Source of the DNA: Methylocella sp.
GTDB taxonomy: Bacteria; Pseudomonadota; Alphaproteobacteria; Rhizobiales; Beijerinckiaceae
Reading direction: 5' to 3'
Assembly: GCA_037200525.1 (NCBI GenBank)
Contig: JBBCGG010000001.1
Span: 3,402,501 to 3,466,500 of the forward strand
Length of the DNA: 64,000 nt
Made by a program: the position numbers and the translations under genes. The notes beneath the pieces are model-generated. The model made no database searches. It was given only the letters and a program-made list of their open reading frames with translations, and was not told the DNA's origin. This document shows positions 56,938-64,000 of the stretch, in pieces (the stretch's first letter is position 1; the number at the start of each line of letters is the position of its first letter).

Positions 56938-58380
56938 TTACGTGTGAATCACGCGTCCATAAGCGTCGAGCACGCTTTCGTGCATCATTTCTGAAAGCGT
57001 CGGATGCGGGAACACCGAATTGATCAGCTCTTCTTCCGTCGTTTCGCAATTCATTGCGACGACAAAACCCTGGATCAGCTCGGTGACTTCCGCTCCGACC
57101 ATATGGGCGCCGAGAAGCTTTCCGGTCTTGGCGTCGAATATGGTTTTGACCAACCCCTCGGGTTCGCCAAGCGCAATCGCCTTGCCATTTCCGATAAAAG
57201 GAAAACGGCCAACCTTCAGCTCGAAGCCTGCCTCCTTCGCTTTCGCCTCAGTGAGGCCGACAGAGGCAACTTGCGGATTGCAATAGGTGCAGCCCGGAAT
57301 CATCGTCTTATCCATCGCATGGGGATGGAGGCCCTTGATTGCCTCGACACAGATAACGCCTTCATGCTCCGCCTTATGTGCAAGCATCGGCGCGCCGGCG
57401 ACGTCGCCTATTGCGTAAACGCTGGCGACGTTGGTGCGCCCAAAACCATCGGCCTTGATGACGCCGCGCTCGATGGCGACGCCAATCGCCTCAAGCCCGA
57501 GGTTCTCTATATTGCCAAGGACGCCGACGGCGGAAATCATCCGTTCAGCCTGAAGCGTCTGCGTCCCGCCCTTGGCGTCCTCGATCGTCGCGATGAGGCC
57601 ATCGGACTTCTTCTCGACCTTGGTTACTTTGGTCGAGGTGAGGATCTTTATGCCCTGTTTTTCAAATCGTTTGCGCGCATGGGCCGAGATTTCCGCGTCT
57701 TCGACCGGTAAAATCTGCGGCAACACCTCAACCACAGTCACGTCCGCGCCCATGGTCCGATAAAATGAGGCGAATTCAATTCCGATCGCGCCAGAACCCA
57801 CGACGATCAGGCTTTTGGGAAATGCGTCGGGCTTCATCGCCTCGAAATAGGTCCAGATGAGCTTGCCGTCCGGCTCGATGCCGGGCAACGCGCGGGGCCG
57901 CGCGCCCGTCGCGACGATAATATGCTTCGCTTGGTATGCCCCCTCCCCCAAAACGCCTTTCGGAATCGGGTTTTGCGGCTGCACCGCCGCCTTCTGGGAG
58001 GCGCCGACCGCGACTTCGCCCGGCTTTGTAATCCTGGCTTCGCCCCAGATCACATCGATCTTGTTTTTCTTCATCAAAAAGCCGACGCCGGCGTTGAGCT
58101 GCGCTGAAATAGCGCGCGAGCGTTTCACCACCGCGCTGAGATCGAATCCCGCCTTGCCTTCCAGCGCCAGCCCGAAATCCTTTGCGTGGTGCATATAGTG
58201 GAAGATTTCAGCCGTGCGCAGCAATGCCTTGGTAGGAATGCAGCCCCAATTCAGGCAGATGCCGCCGAGGTGTTCGCGCTCGACGACCGCGGTCTTGAAG
58301 CCAAGCTGCGCGGCGCGAATGGCCGCCACATAGCCGCCCGGGCCGCCGCCGATGATGATGATGTCGTATGGATTAGCCAT
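56938..58380 (-). CDS. lpd: Dihydrolipoyl dehydrogenase (E3)
   Basis: A 480-residue flavoprotein. It starts [20 protein letters not shown], has the redox disulfide in [16 protein letters not shown], the NAD motif [15 protein letters not shown], and the C-terminal His-Glu pair in [13 protein letters not shown]. It reoxidises dihydrolipoyl groups of E2. Located between pdhC and lipA. Confidence 0.96.
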   Translation of the reverse strand: MANPYDIIIIGGGPGGYVAAIRAAQLGFKTAVVEREHLGGICLNWGCIPTKALLRTAEIFHYMHHAKDFGLALEGKAGFDLSAVVKRSRAISAQLNAGVGFLMKKNKIDVIWGEARITKPGEVAVGASQKAAVQPQNPIPKGVLGEGAYQAKHIIVATGARPRALPGIEPDGKLIWTYFEAMKPDAFPKSLIVVGSGAIGIEFASFYRTMGADVTVVEVLPQILPVEDAEISAHARKRFEKQGIKILTSTKVTKVEKKSDGLIATIEDAKGGTQTLQAERMISAVGVLGNIENLGLEAIGVAIERGVIKADGFGRTNVASVYAIGDVAGAPMLAHKAEHEGVICVEAIKGLHPHAMDKTMIPGCTYCNPQVASVGLTEAKAKEAGFELKVGRFPFIGNGKAIALGEPEGLVKTIFDAKTGKLLGAHMVGAEVTELIQGFVVAMNCETTEEELINSVFPHPTLSEMMHESVLDAYGRVIHT

Positions 58381-58434
58381 GGCGGCCTCTTGTTTCCGCC
58401 TAGCCTTGTGGCGAGGGGTCAGCGATCGAGCGGC

Positions 58435-59757
58435 TCAAACCAGCATCCCCATTGGGTGCTCGATCAAATTCTTGAACGCCGCCAGCAATTCGGCGCCTAG
58501 GGCTCCGTCGATCGCGCGGTGATCGGTCGAGAGAGTCGCGCTCATCAGCGTTGCGACGGCCGGCGCGCCATCCTTAACGATTACGCCCTGTTCGCCCGCG
58601 CCGACGGCGAGGATCGAGGCGTGCGGCGGATTGATGATGGCGGAGAAGCTCTTGACCCCCAACATGCCGAGGTTCGAGACGGCGGAGGAGCCGCCCTGAT
58701 ATTCCTCGGGCTTCAGCTTGCGGACGCGCGCTCGCGCGGCATAGTCCTTCATCTCGTTGGAGATCATCGACAAGGTTTTGGCCTCGGCCGCGCGGATGAC
58801 CGGCGTGATCAATCCGCCCGGGATCGAGACCGCGACGCCGACGTCCGCATGCTTGTGTTTCAGCATAGCGCCTTCGGTCCAGGTGACGTTGGCGTCCGGG
58901 ACCCTGATCAAAGCTAAGGCCAAAGCCTTGATGATGAAATCATTGACCGAGATTTTGTAGGTCGGCTTACCGTCTTTGTCGCGCGGCGCGGCGGCGTTGA
59001 TCGTCTCGCGCAAGGCGAGCAAAGCATCAAGCCCGCAGTCGACGGAAAGATAGAAATGCGGGATCGTCTGGCTGGCTTCGACGAGCCGCCGAGCGATGGT
59101 TTTCCGCATCGAATCATGCGGAATTTCCTCGAACGAGCCCGTCGCAAAATATTTCTTGATGCTTTCGTCGGAAGGCGCAGAGACAGGCGCGGAGCCTGCC
59201 GACGGCGCCGACAGAGGCGCCGGCGCCTTTGCCGTCTGCGCGGGCTTGCGCTCCAACGCCGCCTTCACGTCGCGCTCGATGATCCGCCCATGTGGGCCAG
59301 ACCCATCAATCGCCGCAAGATCGAGACCCGATGTCTTGGCGATGCGCCGGGCGAGCGGCGAGGCGAAAACGCGAGCCTCCCCATTGAGAGAATTGGGCGC
59401 GGCTGAGGGCAGAGACGCAGCGGCGCTCGAAGGCGCGGCGACGGGAGCCGCTGCGGGAGGGGCGGCCGCAGCCGATGGCGACGGCGCTTTTGTCGATGCC
59501 GCCGAGGCATCCTCTCCCTCGCCCGCAATAACGCCTATGACGTCATTGACGGCGACGTCGGCGGTTCCGTCGGGAACGACAATCTTGGCGAGAACGCCTT
59601 CATCGACCGCTTCGACCTCCATGGTCGCCTTGTCGGTCTCGATTTCGGCGAGAATATCGCCGGACTTAACCTTGTCGCCTTCCTTCTTCAGCCAACGGCT
59701 GAGATTGCCTTTTTCCATAGTTGGCGAAAGCGCGGGCATGAGGATGTTGATAGGCAT
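58435..59757 (-). CDS. pdhC: Pyruvate dehydrogenase E2, dihydrolipoyl acetyltransferase
   Basis: A 440-residue E2. One lipoyl domain with the lipoylated Lys in [16 protein letters not shown], an Ala/Pro linker, a peripheral-subunit-binding domain ([34 protein letters not shown]) and the acetyltransferase core ending with the catalytic His in [14 protein letters not shown]. Confidence 0.96.
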   Translation of the reverse strand: MPINILMPALSPTMEKGNLSRWLKKEGDKVKSGDILAEIETDKATMEVEAVDEGVLAKIVVPDGTADVAVNDVIGVIAGEGEDASAASTKAPSPSAAAAPPAAAPVAAPSSAAASLPSAAPNSLNGEARVFASPLARRIAKTSGLDLAAIDGSGPHGRIIERDVKAALERKPAQTAKAPAPLSAPSAGSAPVSAPSDESIKKYFATGSFEEIPHDSMRKTIARRLVEASQTIPHFYLSVDCGLDALLALRETINAAAPRDKDGKPTYKISVNDFIIKALALALIRVPDANVTWTEGAMLKHKHADVGVAVSIPGGLITPVIRAAEAKTLSMISNEMKDYAARARVRKLKPEEYQGGSSAVSNLGMLGVKSFSAIINPPHASILAVGAGEQGVIVKDGAPAVATLMSATLSTDHRAIDGALGAELLAAFKNLIEHPMGMLV

Positions 59758-59812
59758 GGTGGGCTCACATTTCGAGCAGGACGCTAACGTTAAATCTGCT
59801 TATGCCACGGGC

Positions 59813-61210
59813 TTAACGGTAGAGCACGGCCTTCGCCGCGGCGATGACTTCGCCAACATTTGGAAGCGCGAGCTTCTCAAGATTTGCGGCATAAGGCATG
59901 GGGACGTTCTTGCCGGTTATGCGCAGCACCGGCGCGTCGAGATAATCGAAGGCGCTCTCCATTAACAGCGCAATGATTTCGGCTCCGACGCCGCTCTGCG
60001 GCCAGCCCTCCTCAACGGTGACGCAGCGGCCGGTCTTCTTCACCGATTCAATGATCAGGGCGCTGTCCATCGGGCGAATTGTGCGCAGATCAATGACCTG
60101 CGCCTCAATTCCTTCCTGAGCGAGTTCTTCAGCGGCCTTGAGAGCATAGACCATGCCTATGCTGAAGGAGACGATGGTGACGTCTCGACCCGCCCGCGCG
60201 ATGCGCCCCTTGCCGATCGGAACCAGAAAATCATCGATCTTCGGAACCTCGAAATTGTGGCCGTAGAGAATTTCATTTTCGAGGAAAATTACCGGATTGG
60301 GGTCGCGGATCGCGCTCTTCAGCAGCCCTTTGGCGTCGGCGGCGCTATAGGGCGCAACCACCTGTAGGCCAGGGACATGGGAAAACCAGGCCGCGTAATC
60401 TTGGCTGTGTTGCGCCGCCACCCGCGCGGCCGCGCCATTTGGGCCGCGGAAGACGATCGGACAACCCATCTGACCGCCCGACATATAGAGCGTCTTCGCG
60501 GCCGAGTTGATGATTTGATCCATCGCCTGCATGGCGAAGTTGAACGTCATGAATTCGACGATGGGGCGGAGGCCAGCCATGGCGGCGCCAACGCCAAGCC
60601 CGGCGAAGCCATGTTCGGTGATCGGCGTATCGACCACGCGTTTGTCGCCGAATTCCTGCAGCAGCCCCTGCGTGATTTTATAAGCGCCCTGATAGTCGGC
60701 GACCTCCTCGCCCATGATGAAGACGCTGTCGTCGCGGCGCATTTCCTCGGCCATGGCCTCGCGCAACGCCTCGCGCACGGTCATTGTGACCATAGCTGTT
60801 CCAGCGGGAAATTCGGGGGCGCGGTCAACCTTGGCGGACGCGGGCGCAGCAAGCGCTTCCGTCCCCATTTTGGCGAGGGGCTGCGGCTGTTCGGCGGCGG
60901 GAGCAGCGCCATTGCCGGCGGGGGGCGCGGCGCGGGGCGGAGGCGATGCCGCCGCCGAGGCGTCTTCGCCAGCGCTGGCGATGACGGCGATTGGCGTATT
61001 CACCGCGACATTGTCGGTTCCATCCGGCACCAGGATTTTGGCGAGGGTGCCCTCATCGACAGCCTCTACCTCCATCGTCGCTTTGTCGGTTTCGATCTCG
61101 GCGAGGATATCGCCAGAACGCACGGCGTCGCCTTCCTTTTTCAGCCACTTTGCGAGCTTGCCTTGCTCCATCGTCGGCGAAAGCGCGGGCATGAGAATAT
61201 TGGTCGCCAT
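59813..61210 (-). CDS. pdhB: Pyruvate dehydrogenase E1 beta with N-terminal lipoyl domain
   Basis: A 465-residue E1 beta. Residues 1-80 form a lipoyl domain ([35 protein letters not shown]) joined by an Ala/Pro linker to the transketolase-like beta chain ([38 protein letters not shown]). The fusion is usual in alphaproteobacteria. ATG 61210 is chosen over the longer frame to 61273. Confidence 0.96.
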   Translation of the reverse strand: MATNILMPALSPTMEQGKLAKWLKKEGDAVRSGDILAEIETDKATMEVEAVDEGTLAKILVPDGTDNVAVNTPIAVIASAGEDASAAASPPPRAAPPAGNGAAPAAEQPQPLAKMGTEALAAPASAKVDRAPEFPAGTAMVTMTVREALREAMAEEMRRDDSVFIMGEEVADYQGAYKITQGLLQEFGDKRVVDTPITEHGFAGLGVGAAMAGLRPIVEFMTFNFAMQAMDQIINSAAKTLYMSGGQMGCPIVFRGPNGAAARVAAQHSQDYAAWFSHVPGLQVVAPYSAADAKGLLKSAIRDPNPVIFLENEILYGHNFEVPKIDDFLVPIGKGRIARAGRDVTIVSFSIGMVYALKAAEELAQEGIEAQVIDLRTIRPMDSALIIESVKKTGRCVTVEEGWPQSGVGAEIIALLMESAFDYLDAPVLRITGKNVPMPYAANLEKLALPNVGEVIAAAKAVLYR

Positions 61211-61251
61211 AGAGTTCCTCGAAAATCGATTCTTGAAGCCGCCAGAGCCGC

Positions 61252-62286
61252 TTAGACGAGAATGTCGGTCCACAATTCGGCGGGATCGGGCTCCGGGTCA
61301 TGCGTGGCGAAATCGACCGCCTCCGCGACGACCGCGCGAATTTCGGCGTCGATTCCCTTCAGCTCGTCCTCGCTGGCCTGATGAGCGCCAAGCAGGCGCA
61401 GCCGCACCTGCTCGATCGGATCATGCTCGTCGCGCATTTTCTGCACTTCTTCCTTCGACCGATATTTCGCCGGATCCGACATCGAATGTCCACGATAGCG
61501 ATAGGTTTGCATTTCGAGGATGATCGGGCCCTTGCCGGCGCGGCACCATTCAGCGGCGCGTTCGGCGGCGGCCTTCACGGCGCGGACATCCATGCCATCA
61601 ACCTGCTCGCCCGGAATATTGAAGCTTTGGCCGCGTTTGGAAAAATCCGTCAGCGCTGACGACCGGGACACGGAAGTGCCCATCGCATAGCGGTTATTTT
61701 CAATAATATAGACCGCCGGGAGCTTCCAGAGTTCGGCCATGTTGAAGCTCTCGTAGACTTGGCCTTGATTGGCGGCGCCATCGCCGAAATAGGTGAAGGA
61801 GACATTTCCATTGTTGCGATAGCGATCGGCGAATGCAAGCCCCGTGCCGAGCGGAACCTGCGCCCCGACGATGCCGTGTCCGCCGTAAAAGTTTCTGCTT
61901 TTCGAGAACATATGCATCGAGCCGCCCTTGCCTTTCGACAAGCCGCCTCTGCGCCCGGTCAGTTCAGCCATGACGCCTTTGGGATCCATTCCGCAGGCGA
62001 GCATATGACCATGGTCGCGATAACCGGTAATGGTCTGATCGCCCCCTTTGGCGATCATCATGACGCCGACGACCACAGCCTCCTGGCCGATATAAAGATG
62101 GCAAAATCCGCCGATGAGGCCCATGCCATACAGCTGCCCGGCCTTTTCCTCGAAGCGCCGAATTAAAAGCATGTTGCGATAGGCCTTCAACTCCTCCTCT
62201 TTGGTGAAAGGCGCAGGGGTCGCAGGCGCGCTGGACGCTTTCCGCGGCGCGGTCTCGCCGCGGATGGAGGGGGATGCATCGGTCAT
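61252..62286 (-). CDS. pdhA: Pyruvate dehydrogenase E1 alpha
   Basis: A 344-residue E1 alpha with the thiamine diphosphate motif [20 protein letters not shown] and the phosphorylation-loop-like [17 protein letters not shown]. An N-terminal Ala/Pro stretch precedes the domain. ATG 62286 ([10 protein letters not shown]) is used; the frame is open to 62355. First gene of pdhA-pdhB-pdhC-lpd-lipA. Confidence 0.96.
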   Translation of the reverse strand: MTDASPSIRGETAPRKASSAPATPAPFTKEEELKAYRNMLLIRRFEEKAGQLYGMGLIGGFCHLYIGQEAVVVGVMMIAKGGDQTITGYRDHGHMLACGMDPKGVMAELTGRRGGLSKGKGGSMHMFSKSRNFYGGHGIVGAQVPLGTGLAFADRYRNNGNVSFTYFGDGAANQGQVYESFNMAELWKLPAVYIIENNRYAMGTSVSRSSALTDFSKRGQSFNIPGEQVDGMDVRAVKAAAERAAEWCRAGKGPIILEMQTYRYRGHSMSDPAKYRSKEEVQKMRDEHDPIEQVRLRLLGAHQASEDELKGIDAEIRAVVAEAVDFATHDPEPDPAELWTDILV

Positions 62287-62435
62287 GAAGAGCCTCTTTG
62301 CGATCGGCGCAGCGGTCAGAAGAGTCGCCGAAGAATTAGCGCAGCTGTCGACCAAAAGCGAGCCCTAAACGGAGCGGTAGCGAAACAGGCAATAATGCAA
62401 AGGTTTAGCTGGCTACGACCGGCGCCCCGACAGCC

Positions 62436-62759
62436 TTACTGAGCGGTTTTTGGCAGAAATACGATGAGATCATTCTTGTCGGCCCGTCCGAGAAGGCTGC
62501 GGGCTTGCTCGTCGAGCAGGTCGCGGTCAAGCACCGCACCCCTCATCAATTCAATCCTGTGTTGCCACAAGGCGCGGTCCGCCTTGAGGCCATCCAATTC
62601 CTTGCTCAATCCGGCGATTTTCAGCTGATATTCGTCCTGCGTCTTCAAACCGCGCTCGCCGTTCATGGCGTGCCAAACGAAATAGCCGCCAGCCGCGCCC
62701 GAGACGCAGTAGAGACAAAGAGGAAACAGAATTGCACGCGCGCGCCTACGAATGACCAT
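62436..62759 (-). CDS. FtsB/DivIC-like septum formation initiator
   Basis: A 107-residue bitopic protein: basic N-terminus (MVIRRRARAILFPLCLYCVS), one membrane helix, then a coiled coil (YQLKIAGLSKELDGLKADRALWQHRI) and a C-terminal LLDEQARSLLGRADKNDLIVF. This is the FtsB/DivIC plan; it should act in the divisome with FtsL and FtsQ. Its place just upstream of pdhA is common in this bacterial group. Confidence 0.85.
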   Translation of the reverse strand: MVIRRRARAILFPLCLYCVSGAAGGYFVWHAMNGERGLKTQDEYQLKIAGLSKELDGLKADRALWQHRIELMRGAVLDRDLLDEQARSLLGRADKNDLIVFLPKTAQ

Positions 62760-62806
62760 CCGGCGATGGTCGCCGATCGAGGTTAGCAATGAATTAAAGC
62801 AGAGCT

Positions 62807-64000
62807 TCAGTGCGCGAGGCGCCAAGCTCCGAAAGCGAGACTGAGCAAAGTCAGAGGCAGCCCAACCTTCAAATAGGCAAAGAAGGAAATCGCCACGCCA
62901 GCCCGCCTCGCCCGTTCAGCCACGATAAGATTGGCGATGGACCCAAGCAGGGTGAGATTTCCGGCGAGCGTCGAGCTCATGGCGACGACCAACCAAGCTT
63001 GGGTCGAATCCGACAAGCCGTTAACCAAGGGTTGCAGGACCAAGACGGCTGGAACGTTACTGACGAGATTTGACAGAACGCCGGTCACGCCGGCGAGGAT
63101 CCAGGCATTGTCCAGATGCAGCCGCCCTACCGCCGCCATCGCTTCCGGCGTCAAAATGGCTTTTTCCGCTTCGGCGACGACAATGAATAGGCCGGCGAAC
63201 ATCAGCAGGAGGCCGCCGTCAATTCCGGCGTAGATTTTTTGCGGCTTGATCGTACGCGACGCAAGGAGCAGCGAGCCCCCAATAATTGCCGCCTCGGCGA
63301 CCGGAACGCCGGCGAAAAAGCCAACGACGACGCCAACGGCCACTAGGGCGGATTTGCCGATCTGCCAAGGATGGACGCGTGGCCGCGGCATCCCGACATT
63401 GGCTTCAAAGGCCCTCGAGAACTCTCCGCGATGCGCAAGCGCAATGAGGCAAAATGCCAGCGCAAGGGCGACGGCGGCCGTCGGCGCGAGCTGCATCGCA
63501 AATTGCGCATAGGGGATATGCGACGCAACGCCGATGATCATATTCTGCGGGTTGCCGGTAAAGGTGGCGACGCTGCCCGCATTCGACGCCATTGCGACGG
63601 CAAGCAGATAAGGGACGGGGTCGCGCCGCAAGATGCGCGTGACCTCAATGACGAGCGGCGCCATCACGAGGCATATCGCATCATTGACGAGGAAGGCGGA
63701 GAAAAAGCCGGTTACGGCGATGATCGCCGCCAGCAATGCCAGCGGCCCGCGCGCGCGCTTGATGGCGAACCTGCCGGCAAGCTCGAAGAAACCCGAGACG
63801 CGCAGATGAGCGACAATAATCATCATACCCAAAAGCAGAGTGATCGTGTCGAGATTGACCGACTTCAGCGCATCTTCGAAGCTAAGCGGCCCGACTGCGA
63901 CCATGAGGGCGGCGCCGATGAGCGCAATCCCCGCCCGGTCGGTCCGCAGCAACGGCGCCCGCCCGGCGGCGATGCCCGCTAAAGTCGCCAGGAAGCTCGC
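62807..64000 (-). CDS. ArsB/SLC13-type anion transporter (5' end outside window)
   Basis: At least 397 residues of a polytopic transporter of the ion transporter superfamily (ArsB/CitM/SLC13). Family marks are SAFLVNDAICLVMAPLV, AMASNAGSVATFTGNPQNMIIG and SNLVSNVPAVLVLQPLV. The frame stays open through the window edge (…GIAAGRAPLLRTDRAGIAL), so the true start is beyond 64000 and a TTG at 63952 is not the start. The substrate could be arsenite, a dicarboxylate, or another anion. Confidence 0.85.
   Translation of the reverse strand, partial: ASFLATLAGIAAGRAPLLRTDRAGIALIGAALMVAVGPLSFEDALKSVNLDTITLLLGMMIIVAHLRVSGFFELAGRFAIKRARGPLALLAAIIAVTGFFSAFLVNDAICLVMAPLVIEVTRILRRDPVPYLLAVAMASNAGSVATFTGNPQNMIIGVASHIPYAQFAMQLAPTAAVALALAFCLIALAHRGEFSRAFEANVGMPRPRVHPWQIGKSALVAVGVVVGFFAGVPVAEAAIIGGSLLLASRTIKPQKIYAGIDGGLLLMFAGLFIVVAEAEKAILTPEAMAAVGRLHLDNAWILAGVTGVLSNLVSNVPAVLVLQPLVNGLSDSTQAWLVVAMSSTLAGNLTLLGSIANLIVAERARRAGVAISFFAYLKVGLPLTLLSLAFGAWRLAH

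Overview
The window looks like a chromosomal segment of an alphaproteobacterium, probably of the Hyphomicrobiales (Rhizobiales). Supporting signs are a PDH-E1 beta subunit with its own lipoyl domain, the order pdhA-pdhB-pdhC-lpd-lipA, serS-tatC-tatB-tatA next to the ribosomal cluster, and a class III cyclase of a type common in rhizobia-like bacteria. I suspect the Beijerinckiaceae/Methylocystaceae side of the order, but nothing here proves a family or genus.

Region 1 (1-14338, + strand) is a nearly gap-free energy operon. It begins inside hyfA and continues hyfB-C-D-E-F-G-H-I, a HycH/HyfJ-like maturation protein, a HycI-type endopeptidase, a formate/nitrite channel and hypC-hypD-hypE. Together these describe a membrane-bound group 4 [NiFe] hydrogenase of the Hyf/formate-hydrogenlyase type with three antiporter-like subunits, plus part of its maturation machinery. 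No formate dehydrogenase, regulator or hypA/B/F lies in the window; they could be upstream or elsewhere.

Region 2 (about 14340-20740) is a decaying mobile zone. It holds a tyrosine integrase cut by an IS3-family element with a -1 frameshift heptamer, a palindrome-rich gap, an intact conserved small gene, an IS5-type transposase killed by two in-frame TAG codons, and a second integrase placed directly at the 3' end of tRNA-Arg(TCT). That geometry makes tRNA-Arg the likely right end of an integrated island whose left end is not visible.

Region 3 (20760-32646) returns to ordinary genes (NDUFS4-like protein, tRNA-Pro, DUF192 protein, double cold-shock protein). Then comes the most unusual part: five tandem paralogous membrane-anchored SGNH-hydrolase-like genes, convergent with a three-gene operon encoding a carbamoyltransferase, a 49-residue DUF5989/SxtK-like peptide and an SxtJ-like membrane protein. 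I read this as a candidate cell-surface or exported-glycan modification system. An Rrf2 regulator follows.

Region 4 (32696-49045, - strand) is the str-S10-spc ribosomal cluster, from rpsL-rpsG-fusA-tuf through rpsJ...rplO to secY-adk. It stops at adk without rpsM-rpsK-rpoA-rplQ and starts without rpoBC. An intrinsic terminator lies between rplO and secY.

Region 5 (49427-64000) carries serS, tatCBA, a receiver/adenylyl-cyclase hybrid, a ferredoxin reductase, the complete pyruvate dehydrogenase set with lipA, an FtsB-like gene and a partial ArsB/SLC13-type transporter that runs off the window.
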